The notes below the pieces were generated by a model, which saw only the letters and a list, made by a program, of their open reading frames with translations, was not told the origin of the DNA and searched no databases. A stretch of DNA of 44,813 nucleotides, taken from assembly GCF_000248075.1 (NCBI RefSeq), contig NZ_BAFB01000033.1, positions 1 through 44,813 of the forward strand. Direction: 5' to 3'. Of the stretch, positions 8,460 to 17,668 are shown in pieces. The position numbers and the translations under genes were made by a program. Within the stretch, counting starts at the first letter, position 1. Each line of letters starts with the position of its first letter. The stretch comes from Gordonia otitidis NBRC 100426. Its GTDB lineage: Bacteria; Actinomycetota; Actinomycetes; Mycobacteriales; Mycobacteriaceae.

Positions 8460-11400
8460 ATGTCCGACCCCACCCGCACCGACAGCGACTTCGACACGAC
8501 GTTCCTCACGGACATGTCGCGTCGCGTACTCATCGGCGACGGGGCCATGGGCACCATGTTGCAGGCCGCGGATCTCACGCTCGACGATTTCAACAACCTC
8601 GAGGGCTGCAACGAGATCCTCAACGACACGCGCCCCGATGTGCTCGCAGACATCCACCGCGCGTACTTCGAGGCCGGAGCCGACGCGGTCGAGACCAACA
8701 CGTTCGGGTGCAATCTCTCGAACCTCGGCGACTACGACATCGCCGACCGCATTCGCGAGCTCTCGTTCAAGGGCACGTCCATCGCCCGCGGCGTCGCCGA
8801 CGAGATGGGTCCGTCGAGCGACGGGACCGGGCGCTATGTACTCGGTTCCATCGGTCCCGGTACCAAGCTGCCGAGTCTGCGCCACACCACGTTCGACGTC
8901 ATCCGCGACGCCTACTTCGAATGTGTCGCAGGCATGCTCGACGGCGGAGCCGACGCGATACTCGTGGAGACGTCGCAGGATCTGCTGCAGGTCAAGGCCG
9001 CGGTCGTGGCTGCGAAGCGCGCGATGGCTGAGCTCGGTCGTCGCATCCCGATCATCTCGCACGTCACCGTCGAGACGACGGGCACCATGCTGCTCGGCTC
9101 CGAGATCGGCGCAGCACTGACCGCGATCGAACCACTCGGTGTCGACATGATCGGCCTCAACTGCGCTACCGGTCCCGCGGAGATGAGCGAGCATCTGCGG
9201 TATCTGTCGCGTCATGCCCGTATTCCCGTGTCGGTCATGCCCAATGCCGGTCTGCCGGAACTAGGTCCCAACGGCGCCGTCTACCCGCTGCAGCCACACG
9301 AGCTCGCGGAGTCGTTGGCGACCTTCGTCGGCGAGTTCGGCCTGTCGTTCGTCGGCGGATGTTGCGGTACGACGCCCGATCACATCCGCGAGGTCGCCGC
9401 CGCGGTCTCCGAGGTGACGAAGGCCAGGCGGACGCCGCAACACGAATCCGAGACGTCGTCGCTGTACACGGCTGTGCCGTTCGATCAGGATGCCAGCTTC
9501 CTGGTCATCGGTGAGCGGACCAACTCCAATGGATCCAAGGCGTTCCGGGAGGCGATGATCGCCGAGGACTACCAGCGCTGCCTCGACATCGCCAAGGACC
9601 AGACCCGCGACGGCGCGCACATGCTCGACCTGAACGTCGACTACGTCGGTCGGGACGGTTCTGCCGACATGACCGCACTCGCCAGTCGCTTCGCGACGTC
9701 GTCGACGCTGCCGATCATGCTCGACTCGACCGAACCGGAGGTGATCCGGGCAGGTCTGGAGACCCTCGGTGGTCGCTGCGCGGTCAACTCGGTGAACTAC
9801 GAGGACGGCGATGGACCCGACTCGCGGTTCGCGCGCATCATGCGACTCGTCGTCGAACACGGGGCCGCGGTGGTCGCGCTGACCATCGACGAGGAAGGTC
9901 AGGCGCGTACCGCCGACTGGAAGGTCCGTGTGGCGGAACGCCTCATCGCCGACATCACCGGCAACTGGGGACTCTCCGAAGAGGACATCATCCTCGACAC
10001 GTTGACCTTCCCGATCTCGACAGGCCAGGAAGAAGTCCGCAAGGACGGGATCGAGACCATCGAGGCGATCCGTCGTCTGCACGAGTCCCACCCGGACGTG
10101 CACTTCACCCTCGGTATCTCCAACATCTCCTTCGGCCTCAATCCCGCTGCGCGCCAGGTGCTCAACTCGGTGTTCCTGCACGAGTGTGTTCAGGCAGGTC
10201 TTGATACCGCGATCGTCCATGCGTCGAAGATCCTGCCGATGGCGCGCATCCCGGAGGAACAGCGTGAGGTTGCACTCGACCTCGTCTACGACCGCCGACG
10301 ACCGCGCGGGACGAACGGGGAGGACGACCCGGGATACGATCCGCTCCAGAAGCTCATGGAGCTGTTCGAAGGCGTCTCGGCGGCGTCGGCGCGCGAGTCG
10401 CGTGCAGCCGAGCTGGCGAAGCTACCACTGTTCGAGCGGCTCGAGCGGCGCATCGTCGACGGTGAACGCAATGGGCTCGAGGCCGACCTCGACGAGGCGA
10501 TGACGCAGAAGCCGCCACTGGAGATCATCAACGAGACCCTGCTGTCGGGCATGAAGACCGTCGGCGAGCTCTTCGGTTCCGGCCAGATGCAGTTGCCGTT
10601 CGTGCTGCAATCCGCAGAGGTGATGAAAACCGCTGTCGCGCATCTCGAACCACACATGGAGGCAACGGGCGAGGACGGCAAGGGTCGTATCGTGCTCGCG
10701 ACCGTGAAGGGCGACGTCCACGACATCGGCAAGAATCTCGTCGACATCATCCTGAGCAACAACGGGTACGAGGTCGTCAACATCGGTATCAAGCAACCGA
10801 TCTCGACAATCCTCGAAGTGGCCGAGGACAAGCGCGCCGATGTGATCGGCATGTCCGGTCTACTCGTGAAGTCGACGGTCGTGATGAAGGAGAACCTCGA
10901 GGAGATCAACGCCCGAGGACTCGCCGACAACTATCCGGTGCTGCTCGGCGGAGCGGCTCTGACGCGCTCCTACGTCGAGAACGATCTCTCGGACACCTAC
11001 GAGGGCGACGTGCACTATGCGCGAGACGCCTTCGAGGGTCTGCGGTTGATGGATGACATCATGGCGCTCAAACGCGGCGGGGGATCGGTGCCGGAGAGCG
11101 CCGACTCGATTGCAGCCGCCCAGAAGGCCGCCGAACGCAAGGCACGCCACGAACGCTCGAAGCGCATCGCCGCCAAACGCAAGGCCGCCGAGACGCCCGT
11201 TGAGATACCCGCACGCTCCGACGTGGCCGCCGACAACGATGTCCCGACCCCGCCGTTCTGGGGGACGCGCATCATCAAGGGCGTGCCGGTCGCCGACTAC
11301 CGCCAGCTGCTCGACGAGCGTGCACTCTTCCTCGGTCAGTGGGGATTGCGTGGCGCGCGCGGCGGCAACGGGCCGTCGTACGAGGAACTCGTCGAGACCG

Positions 11401-12071
11401 AAGGCCGGCCCAGGCTGCGGTACTGGATCGACAGGCTCTCGACGGAGGGGATCCTCCAGCACGCCGCCGTCGTCTACGGGTACTTCCCGGCCGTCAGCGA
11501 GGGCGACACCGTACATGTATTGACCGAGCCGCGTCCGGATGTGCCTGTCCGGCACAGCTTTTCGTTTCCTCGTCAGCAGCGGCCGAAGTTCCTGTGCATC
11601 GCCGACTTCATCCGCTCGCGTGAGGACGCGATCACCACAGGACAGGTCGACGTCCTGCCGTTCCAGCTCGTCACGATGGGACAGCCGATCGCCGACTTCG
11701 CCAACAAGCTCTTCGCCGACGACGCCTACCGCGACTACCTCGAGGTACACGGAATCGGCGTGCAGCTGACCGAGGCGCTGGCCGAATACTGGCACCAGCG
11801 GGTGCGCAGCGAACTGATGGTGGGCGACCGGTCACTGGGTACCGAGGACCCCGACGCCGCGCAGGGCTTCTTCGACCTCGAATACCGCGGAGCGCGTTTC
11901 TCGTTCGGTTACGGCGCCTGCCCGAATCTCGAGGACCGCGCGACGATGATGGAACTGCTCGAGCCGGAGCGGATCGGGGTCGAACTGTCGGAGGAGTTGC
12001 AGTTGCATCCCGAGCAGTCGACAGACGCGTTCGTGCTGCATCACCCGGAGGCGAAGTACTTCAACGTGTGA
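8460..12071 (+). CDS. metH: Cobalamin-dependent methionine synthase
   Basis: MetH moves a methyl group from methyl-tetrahydrofolate to homocysteine through methylcobalamin. All four modules are present in 1203 residues. The homocysteine domain (about 15-325) has GDGAMGTMLQ and zinc cysteines C235, C301 and C302 (GGCCG). The folate domain (about 345-620) includes IGERTNSNGSKAF and DLNVDYVGRDG. The B12 domain (about 650-900) holds the base-off signature D752-V-H754-D-I-G757, where H754 is the lower cobalt ligand. The reactivation domain at the C-terminus binds S-adenosylmethionine (YGACPNLEDR near 1150). The frame is open 346 codons further upstream, but that part is antisense to the PAC2 gene and is not translated sequence. 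A Lys/Ala-rich linker separates the B12 and activation domains. Confidence 0.98.
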   Translation: MSDPTRTDSDFDTTFLTDMSRRVLIGDGAMGTMLQAADLTLDDFNNLEGCNEILNDTRPDVLADIHRAYFEAGADAVETNTFGCNLSNLGDYDIADRIRELSFKGTSIARGVADEMGPSSDGTGRYVLGSIGPGTKLPSLRHTTFDVIRDAYFECVAGMLDGGADAILVETSQDLLQVKAAVVAAKRAMAELGRRIPIISHVTVETTGTMLLGSEIGAALTAIEPLGVDMIGLNCATGPAEMSEHLRYLSRHARIPVSVMPNAGLPELGPNGAVYPLQPHELAESLATFVGEFGLSFVGGCCGTTPDHIREVAAAVSEVTKARRTPQHESETSSLYTAVPFDQDASFLVIGERTNSNGSKAFREAMIAEDYQRCLDIAKDQTRDGAHMLDLNVDYVGRDGSADMTALASRFATSSTLPIMLDSTEPEVIRAGLETLGGRCAVNSVNYEDGDGPDSRFARIMRLVVEHGAAVVALTIDEEGQARTADWKVRVAERLIADITGNWGLSEEDIILDTLTFPISTGQEEVRKDGIETIEAIRRLHESHPDVHFTLGISNISFGLNPAARQVLNSVFLHECVQAGLDTAIVHASKILPMARIPEEQREVALDLVYDRRRPRGTNGEDDPGYDPLQKLMELFEGVSAASARESRAAELAKLPLFERLERRIVDGERNGLEADLDEAMTQKPPLEIINETLLSGMKTVGELFGSGQMQLPFVLQSAEVMKTAVAHLEPHMEATGEDGKGRIVLATVKGDVHDIGKNLVDIILSNNGYEVVNIGIKQPISTILEVAEDKRADVIGMSGLLVKSTVVMKENLEEINARGLADNYPVLLGGAALTRSYVENDLSDTYEGDVHYARDAFEGLRLMDDIMALKRGGGSVPESADSIAAAQKAAERKARHERSKRIAAKRKAAETPVEIPARSDVAADNDVPTPPFWGTRIIKGVPVADYRQLLDERALFLGQWGLRGARGGNGPSYEELVETEGRPRLRYWIDRLSTEGILQHAAVVYGYFPAVSEGDTVHVLTEPRPDVPVRHSFSFPRQQRPKFLCIADFIRSREDAITTGQVDVLPFQLVTMGQPIADFANKLFADDAYRDYLEVHGIGVQLTEALAEYWHQRVRSELMVGDRSLGTEDPDAAQGFFDLEYRGARFSFGYGACPNLEDRATMMELLEPERIGVELSEELQLHPEQSTDAFVLHHPEAKYFNV

Positions 12072-12095
12072 GTGCGCTCAGGCTGACCATCGGCG

Positions 12096-13034
12096 CTACG
12101 TGGCGCGCAGTACCTCGGTCAGCTGCGGGACGATCTGCTTCTTCCTGGACACGATCCCGGGCGCTTTGGCGTGGCCGTCGTGAACCGTCACGCCGAGCGC
12201 CTTCTCCACGGCGTCTACGGGTGCGCCGACGACGAGCAGGTCGGAGTCGACCTTCAGCACGTCGGTGAGGAGCAGGAGGAACAGGTCGTATCCCTCGTGC
12301 TGCGCTTCGGTGTTCATCGCGGCGAGGAACTCGTCGCGGCGGGCGAGCAGGGCGTCGACGTCGACGGTGTTGATCTGTGCCACACGGACGGTCGTCGACC
12401 CCATGGTGTAACTCTTCGCATCGCGGTCGATGAGTTCGGCTGCCGACGCGTCCCCGACGTCGGAGCCCGCGCGCAGCAGCTCGGTGCCGTAGGTGTCGAG
12501 ATCGATCCCTGCGCGGTCGGCGAGTGCTGTGGCCGCGCGGCGGTCGAGGTCGGTGGTGGTGGGCGAGTGCAGCAGCAGCGTGTCGGAGATGATCGCCGAC
12601 ACCATCAACCCGGCGATGTCCGGGGGCGGCTGCAAAGAGTTCTCGCCGAACATGCGGGACAGGATGGTGCAGGTGCAGCCGACGGGTTCAGCCCGAAACC
12701 ACAGGGGCGCTGCGGTCTCGAAATTGGCGATCCGGTGGTGATCGACGACCTTGGTGATGGTGACGTCGTCGATGTCTGCCACGCTCTGCTGGCGTTCGTT
12801 GTGGTCGACGAGGATGACCTCATCCACGTCGGGCCGCGCGCGCTCGATCACGCGCGGCGCCACCACACCGAAACGGTCCAGTGCGTGACGGGTTTCGGCC
12901 CCCGGTGAGCCGAGCGCCACCGCTTCGATGTCGAGCGCGGAATCGAGTGAGCGTTCGAGATGCGCCATCGTGATGGCCGAGGCGATGGCATCGGTGTCGG
13001 GGTTACGGTGACCGAAGACGAAGACCTTCGACAT
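12096..13034 (-). CDS. ppaC: Manganese-dependent inorganic pyrophosphatase (family II)
   Basis: This DHH-superfamily enzyme hydrolyses pyrophosphate to two phosphates with Mn2+/Co2+, pulling biosynthetic reactions forward. It is unrelated to the family I enzyme (Ppa) of mycobacteria. Metal ligands are visible: H9, D13 and D15 in GHRNPDTDA, D77 in VDHNE and H99 in VDHH, with a later aspartate in ISDTLLLHSP. The substrate-binding SRKKQ motif is near the C-terminus. The 312-residue length matches the CBS-less form. The ATG at 13034 is chosen because AGGAGG lies 6 bases before it and MSKVFVFGHRNPD is the normal start. Its end faces the metH end with 24 bases between. Confidence 0.95.
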   Translation of the reverse strand: MSKVFVFGHRNPDTDAIASAITMAHLERSLDSALDIEAVALGSPGAETRHALDRFGVVAPRVIERARPDVDEVILVDHNERQQSVADIDDVTITKVVDHHRIANFETAAPLWFRAEPVGCTCTILSRMFGENSLQPPPDIAGLMVSAIISDTLLLHSPTTTDLDRRAATALADRAGIDLDTYGTELLRAGSDVGDASAAELIDRDAKSYTMGSTTVRVAQINTVDVDALLARRDEFLAAMNTEAQHEGYDLFLLLLTDVLKVDSDLLVVGAPVDAVEKALGVTVHDGHAKAPGIVSRKKQIVPQLTEVLRAT

Positions 13035-13068
13035 GGTTCCTCCTGGTCTACTCGGTGTGCCGCCCTCG

Positions 13069-13074
13069 ACACTA
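13069..13074 (-). promoter_or_regulatory. Possible -10 element of ppaC (leadered)
   Basis: On the minus strand TAGTGT lies 34 bases before the ATG, giving a leader of about 27 bases that includes the strong AGGAGG. No convincing -35 is visible. Confidence 0.3.
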
Positions 13075-13229
13075 CGGCCTCGTGAGCCCCCGGGTCCCGC
13101 GATCACGCGCCACATCCGACCGGGAAGAAGCGACATCGCGGCCCGGTACGACTACGGCATGGTCATCTCGGCCGAATCCGACAGCGCGCTCCCACCGGCT
13201 TCCCAGGTTCGCCGAGCATCGTTGTCGTC

Positions 13230-14633
13230 GTGTCGTTGACTCTCACTCCTGCAGGCCCAGACCGCTCAGTCCCGGACACCGCCCTCGATGTCGAGCATTC
13301 GCGAGGTACCCGCCGCCCGACGCCGCGATGGGCGCGGTGGGCGATCCTCACGCTCGTGTTCATCGTTGGTCTCGGCGTGCGGTGGTACTTCCTCGACCGT
13401 CAGACAATGGACTATCCGAACTTTCTGAGCCGGTGGTACGACACCCTCGACCAGCGAGGATTCGGAGCCTTTCGTGAGCAGTTCGCCGACTACAACTATC
13501 CGTATCTGTATCTGATCTGGGGCCTCACGATCCTTCATGTGCCATCCCTGATCGGCATCAAGGCGCTCTCGATCACCTTCGACGTCGTGCTGGCGGCGCT
13601 CGCATACCGGATCGTTGCTCTCCGCACCGACCGATTCTCGTTGCGCGCGTTGGCCTTCGGCATCGTGTTTCTCCTGCCGTCGGTGATCATGAACAGCGCC
13701 TGGTGGGGTCAGGCCGACGCCATCTACACCGCATGCGTGGTGGCCGGGATCTACTTCCTGCTCCGAGCGCAGTCCGGCGGGGCCCGGCGCGGCGAGCCAG
13801 GCCATCGTGCCTATGTGTGGAACTTTGTCTTCGCGTGCGCCTGCTTCGGACTCGCACTCGGGTTCAAGCTCCAGGCGGTGTTTGTGTTCCCGGTACTGCT
13901 GTGGTTGCTGATCCGTCGTCGACTTCCGTGGTCTTCGTTGCTCGCTGTCCCCGTCGTGTATCTGCTGCTCGACGTGCCCGCGGTACTCGCCGGAGCATCG
14001 TGGTCCACGGCGTTGTCGGTGTATCTGAATCAGGCGGGCTCCTACAAGCAACTCACGCTCGGTGCGGCTAATCTCTATCAGCTCATTCCGATCTCCGGCG
14101 ATGCCACGTGGCTGGCTCACCTCGGTGTCGGACTGGCAGCACTGGTGGTGGTCGGGTTCCTTGTGTGGTCGGTGTGGCGGAAGCCTTCCGTCACCCCCAC
14201 GTCGATTCTCGTGGTGGCGACGGCGAGCGCAGCGATCGTGCCCTTCCTGCTACCCGCCATGCACGACCGCTATTTCTTCACCGTCGAGATCCTCAGCGTC
14301 GTTGCCGCGTTCTTCCTACCGCTGTGGTTCGTCGCGATTCCGGTGCTGATCCAGGCGTCGGCCATCGGTGTCTACCACTCGTCGCTCACCGGCGACCAGG
14401 GTCGGGGCATGGGGTTCGGCGGACAGCACGGGTTCGGGGGACGACAAGATGACGCGGGCGCGCCGAGCGGTGGCCCGGGCGGCCACGGCGGTCGGGGAGC
14501 CGACGGCTACACCTCGGGACGCGGCGATGCCGCACTGACCGTGTACGCATCCTTCATGGCTGGAGCCGTCATGGGCCTGATCTACACGGCTGTGCGCGTC
14601 GTCGGTGTTCGGCCCGGCAATCGCGCGCACTGA
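13230..14633 (+). CDS. Polytopic GT-C-type glycosyltransferase (mannosyltransferase-like)
   Basis: A 467-residue membrane protein with about ten to eleven hydrophobic segments. The first extracytoplasmic loop carries acidic residues typical of GT-C enzymes (DRQTMDYPNFLSRWYDTL, about residues 53-70), and NSAWWGQADAIYTA near residue 155 matches the polyprenol-phosphate-mannose-using Gpi18/PIG-V-like group. It probably transfers a sugar from a lipid carrier to an envelope glycan or protein; acceptor and sugar are unknown. A glycine-rich insertion (about residues 388-430) precedes the last membrane helix. GTG at 13230 is likely: CATCGT sits 7 bases before it, one base away from a leaderless -10. 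The start is less certain than the body. Confidence 0.8.
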   Translation: MSLTLTPAGPDRSVPDTALDVEHSRGTRRPTPRWARWAILTLVFIVGLGVRWYFLDRQTMDYPNFLSRWYDTLDQRGFGAFREQFADYNYPYLYLIWGLTILHVPSLIGIKALSITFDVVLAALAYRIVALRTDRFSLRALAFGIVFLLPSVIMNSAWWGQADAIYTACVVAGIYFLLRAQSGGARRGEPGHRAYVWNFVFACACFGLALGFKLQAVFVFPVLLWLLIRRRLPWSSLLAVPVVYLLLDVPAVLAGASWSTALSVYLNQAGSYKQLTLGAANLYQLIPISGDATWLAHLGVGLAALVVVGFLVWSVWRKPSVTPTSILVVATASAAIVPFLLPAMHDRYFFTVEILSVVAAFFLPLWFVAIPVLIQASAIGVYHSSLTGDQGRGMGFGGQHGFGGRQDDAGAPSGGPGGHGGRGADGYTSGRGDAALTVYASFMAGAVMGLIYTAVRVVGVRPGNRAH

Positions 14634-14771
14634 CCCTCGATGGTCACTCCCACCGACTCCGCCGACCGTGTCGGGGCGCCTCGCGCGCCAGTGGGCCGCG
14701 GGTGCGTGCGGGGGAGTGAGCCGCCTCACCCGGATTCGCACTCGGCAGGCGCGGTCGGGAATGATGCCCAT

Positions 14772-15440
14772 GTGACGAGCCAACCCGTTTTGCCTGCTGC
14801 GGTCCTCTGGGATATGGACGGCACCCTGCTCGATTCCGAGAAGCTGTGGGATGTGGCCGTCGCCGAACTCTCGGACCGGCACGGGTACGCGATGACCCCG
14901 GAACTGAGGGAGTCGACACTCGGCAACTCGATGACCGACGCGCTGACCAAGGTCTTCGACGCCTCCGGTGTCCCGCTCGACGCACGCGACTACGCCGCCG
15001 ACGAGCGGTGGTTGCTCGACCGCGTCGCCGAACTGTTCGCCGACGACCTGCCCTGGCGACCGGGTGCGCAGGAGGCGTTGACCACGATCGCCGACGCGGG
15101 TATCCCGATGGCGCTGGTCACCAACACCGTTCGCGAGCTCACCGACCAGGCGCTCGACACCATCGGGCGGCACTTCTTCGCGGTCACCGTGTGCGGCGAC
15201 GAGGTCGAACACGGCAAACCGGCACCCGACCCGTATCTGCGCGCCGCACGACTGCTCGGCGTCGACGCGAGTAGGTGTGTCGCCGTGGAGGATTCACCCA
15301 CGGGCACCCAGTCGGCCACCGCGGCGGGCTGCACGGCGATCGTCGTGCCATCGGCCGCCGACGTTCCGCTGGGCCGTCGTCGTCAGTTCCGGGACAGCCT
15401 CGACGGCCTGACACTCGGTGATCTCGGAATAGGGGAATAG
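14772..15440 (+). CDS. HAD-superfamily phosphatase, subfamily IA
   Basis: A 222-residue beta-phosphoglucomutase/phosphoglycolate-phosphatase-like HAD hydrolase. Motif I is WDMDGTLLDSE (nucleophile D14, acid/base D16), motif II is LVTNT, motif III is the lysine in HGKPAPDPYL and motif IV is VEDSPTG. A helical cap lies between motifs I and II. The substrate cannot be told from sequence. It is 57 bases upstream of hisE and on the same strand, so it may be co-transcribed with hisE-hisG. An upstream in-frame ATG at 14640 would add 44 poorly conserved-looking residues; GTG 14772 is preferred, with AATGAT 6 bases before it as an imperfect leaderless -10. Confidence 0.87.
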   Translation: MTSQPVLPAAVLWDMDGTLLDSEKLWDVAVAELSDRHGYAMTPELRESTLGNSMTDALTKVFDASGVPLDARDYAADERWLLDRVAELFADDLPWRPGAQEALTTIADAGIPMALVTNTVRELTDQALDTIGRHFFAVTVCGDEVEHGKPAPDPYLRAARLLGVDASRCVAVEDSPTGTQSATAAGCTAIVVPSAADVPLGRRRQFRDSLDGLTLGDLGIGE

Positions 15441-15497
15441 GCCGTTGCGCGGTCCCGTGACACGAACGTCCGGCGACACATGGGAGGATGGACACCC

Positions 15498-15761
15498 GTG
15501 AAGACCTTCGATGAGTTGTTCGCGGAGTTGACCGACAAAGCGGCCACACGTCCCGCAGGCAGTGGCACCGTCGCAGCGCTCGACGCCGGCGTCCACACAT
15601 TGGGCAAGAAGATCATCGAAGAGGCCGGCGAGGTGTGGTTGGCCGCCGAGTACGAATCCGACGAATCGCTCGGCGAGGAGATCTCGCAGCTTCTCTACTG
15701 GCTGCAGGTGATGATGATCAAACGGGGCCTGTCACTCGAGGATGTCTACCGCCATCTGTAG
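15498..15761 (+). CDS. hisE: Phosphoribosyl-ATP pyrophosphohydrolase
   Basis: HisE removes pyrophosphate from phosphoribosyl-ATP in the second step of histidine synthesis. The 87-residue protein has the all-alpha MazG-like fold signature: [10 protein letters not shown] at the N-terminus, and the metal-binding acidic pairs in [14 protein letters not shown] and [18 protein letters not shown] at 15498 is chosen because GGGAGG lies 10 bases before it and it gives the usual VKTFDELF start; an ATG at 15480 would add six residues without a ribosome-binding site. It is followed by hisG after 74 bases, the standard actinobacterial arrangement in which HisE is separate from HisI. Confidence 0.95.
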   Translation: MKTFDELFAELTDKAATRPAGSGTVAALDAGVHTLGKKIIEEAGEVWLAAEYESDESLGEEISQLLYWLQVMMIKRGLSLEDVYRHL

Positions 15762-15835
15762 GCCGTGACCGCATCGGTCGCGGCCCGACGATCCCGCCCA
15801 CAGACATCTCTCACCAACACATCTACGGAGTGACC

Positions 15836-16681
15836 ATGCTGCGTGTCGCAGTCCCCAACAAAGGCGCCCTGTCCGAGTCCGCGGCCGCCGTTCTGGCCGA
15901 GGCCGGCTACCGCAAACGATCCGACTCGAAGGATCTCACCGTCCTCGACATCGCCAACGACGTCGAGTTCTTCTTCCTGCGACCGAAGGACGTCGCGATC
16001 TACGTCGGCGCAGGAACACTCGATCTCGGTATCACCGGTCGCGACCTGGCCCGCGACTCCGGCGCCCAGGTCGACGAGGAACTCGCGATGGGCTTCGGAT
16101 CGTCGACGTTCCGCTACGCGGCACCGGCCGGACAGAAGTGGACCGTCGCCGACCTCGCAGGCAAACGGATCGCGACGTCGTATCCGAACCTCGTGCGCGA
16201 GGACCTCGCATCGCGCGGGATGACAGCCGAGATCATCCGACTCGACGGTGCCGTGGAGATCTCGATCCAGCTCGGCGTCGCCGATGCGATCGCCGACGTC
16301 GTCGGCTCCGGACGCACATTGCGACAGCACGATCTCGAGGCTTTCGGCGAATCCCTCTGCGACTCCGAAGGGGTCCTGATCAGCCGCGCGGGCGTCGATC
16401 CCGACAAGAAGGCGACCCAGTTCATCAAGCGGGTGCAGGGCGTGGTTTTCGGACAGCAGTACGTGATGATCGACTACGACTGCCCGCGATCACTGCTGGA
16501 TCAGGCAACCGCGATCACCCCCGGACTGGAATCGCCGACGGTGGCACCCATGGCGGATCCGGAGTGGGCGGCGGTACGAGCCATGGTTCCCCGCCGCGAC
16601 CACCAGAACCTCATGGACGAACTGTCCGAGCTGGGTGCCCGGGCGATCCTCGCCTCCGACATCCGTTCCTGCCGCTTCTGA
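15836..16681 (+). CDS. hisG: ATP phosphoribosyltransferase, long form
   Basis: HisG condenses ATP and PRPP, the first and feedback-controlled step of histidine synthesis. At 281 residues it is the long, homohexameric form with its own C-terminal ACT-like regulatory domain (about residues 210-281), so no HisZ is needed. Family motifs include [11 protein letters not shown] at the start, DLGITGRDL near residue 65, and the PRPP-binding [14 protein letters not shown] near residue 150. The ATG at 15836 has GGAG six bases upstream. The gene ends 50 bases before the convergent thioesterase stop. Confidence 0.97.
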   Translation: MLRVAVPNKGALSESAAAVLAEAGYRKRSDSKDLTVLDIANDVEFFFLRPKDVAIYVGAGTLDLGITGRDLARDSGAQVDEELAMGFGSSTFRYAAPAGQKWTVADLAGKRIATSYPNLVREDLASRGMTAEIIRLDGAVEISIQLGVADAIADVVGSGRTLRQHDLEAFGESLCDSEGVLISRAGVDPDKKATQFIKRVQGVVFGQQYVMIDYDCPRSLLDQATAITPGLESPTVAPMADPEWAAVRAMVPRRDHQNLMDELSELGARAILASDIRSCRF

Positions 16682-16687
16682 TCCGCC

Positions 16688-16701
16688 TTCGAGTCCTCGA
16701 A
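16688..16701. terminator. Weak short hairpin between hisG and thioesterase
   Basis: TTCGAG, two bases, then CTCGAA form a perfect six-base inverted repeat in the 50-base gap between two convergent genes. There is no U-run, and the loop is too short unless the inner pair opens, so terminator function is only a possibility. Confidence 0.25.
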
Positions 16702-16731
16702 CCTCGCGGCGACAGGTTGCGTGCCCGATGA

Positions 16732-17592
16732 TCAGCGGGGGCCGAGGAGAACGGTCTGCGCTGAGCGCCCCAGGAAACCGCTGACGTCGTAGAGGTCGGC
16801 GAAGGTCGCCCCGTAGCCGTGCCTACCCGAGGCCATGTCCGCGTCGATACCCAGCCACGACGTCGTGGGCTGACCAACGAGGTGCGCGGTGGTGTCGGTG
16901 TTCATCCATGTCCACTCGTCGGGCCGCAGAGTCGTGCCAAGGCCGTTGGCGACGTCGAGGACTGTGAAGATGGATTCCAGGTTCGACATGGTCTCACCCT
17001 CGACCAGGTCGAGGGCGGGCCGAATCCAGACGGCCGGGGTGGAACCGTGTAGTCCCGGCGTCGTCGCGGTCTCGGTCGTCCCGATGAATCCGAGCGTGCC
17101 CCAGTCGACCCCGAGGTCACTGTCGGCGGTGACACCGCGGACGACGGGAAGCGAGTCCGGAGAGGGCAACGGCTCTCTCGGGGCGCGGGTGATCGTCGTC
17201 GAATCCGTCGTACGCATCCGCCACCCGACGCTCTGTGCGGCGAGTCGATACGTTCCGTCGGGTTGCCTGACCTCGAGATCGGCCTCGATCAGTGCAATCT
17301 GCCGCCCGGGTCGAACGGTCCTGGCGCGGACCCGGTTCAGACCCAGCCCGATGGGTCCGAGTATCTCGGTGGTCACTCGAGTGAACTGCTGCCCGGGATC
17401 CGGCGCGCAGCGCAGCATGCCACGCATCAGCAGTCCCGCGGGTGGTCCACCGTGCTGAATGTCGGAGGCCCACACGCTCAGCGTCGCATCCGTCGGTGAG
17501 AAGTACTCGAAATCGTCGGCGTCGTCATCGGTGATCGGAATGTCGTCGACTCGTTCGTAGTAGCAGGTCTCCACGGGCTGACCATAGTTCAC
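16732..17592 (-). CDS. Double-hotdog acyl-CoA thioesterase family protein
   Basis: A 286-residue protein of the thioesterase group with two hotdog domains (TesB / acyl-CoA thioesterase-like). The N-terminal half carries the family signature HGGPPAGLLMRGML (about residues 47-60), where the hotdog helix begins, followed by TTEILGPIG. The second half holds WIRPALDLVEGE and ANGLGTTLRPDEWTWMNTD, corresponding to the second hotdog with its aspartate region. It probably hydrolyses acyl-CoA in the cytoplasm; chain-length preference is unknown. The GTG at 17592 is the only upstream start available and has no clear ribosome-binding site, so the N-terminus is uncertain. It is divergent from the PE-PPE-domain gene. 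Confidence 0.82.
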   Translation of the reverse strand: MNYGQPVETCYYERVDDIPITDDDADDFEYFSPTDATLSVWASDIQHGGPPAGLLMRGMLRCAPDPGQQFTRVTTEILGPIGLGLNRVRARTVRPGRQIALIEADLEVRQPDGTYRLAAQSVGWRMRTTDSTTITRAPREPLPSPDSLPVVRGVTADSDLGVDWGTLGFIGTTETATTPGLHGSTPAVWIRPALDLVEGETMSNLESIFTVLDVANGLGTTLRPDEWTWMNTDTTAHLVGQPTTSWLGIDADMASGRHGYGATFADLYDVSGFLGRSAQTVLLGPR

Positions 17593-17632
17593 GTCGTGGC
17601 CGGGAGCCGCGACAGGTTCTATGTCGTACGAA

Positions 17633-17668
17633 CGAACGGTTTGGCTACTCCGTTCGGATCAATCCGAA
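17633..17668. repeat. Two overlapping inverted repeats in a divergent promoter region
   Basis: CGAACGG (17633-17639) and CCGTTCG (17650-17656) are perfect 7-base arms 10 bases apart. TTCGGAT (17653-17659) and ATCCGAA (17662-17668) are perfect 7-base arms two bases apart. The two pairs share TTCG, so only one can form at a time if this is RNA; as DNA the second looks like a dimeric repressor site. It lies 41 bases upstream of the thioesterase start in the 221-base region that also serves the PE-PPE gene. Confidence 0.5.

Noticed and set aside
14715..14735. GTGAG-CCGC-CTCAC hairpin before the HAD gene as terminator
   Set aside because: Only five base pairs and no U-run; too weak to support.
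15635..15835. Longer hisG starting 67 codons upstream
   Set aside because: That part overlaps hisE in another frame; the ATG at 15836 has GGAG at good spacing and the family N-terminus.
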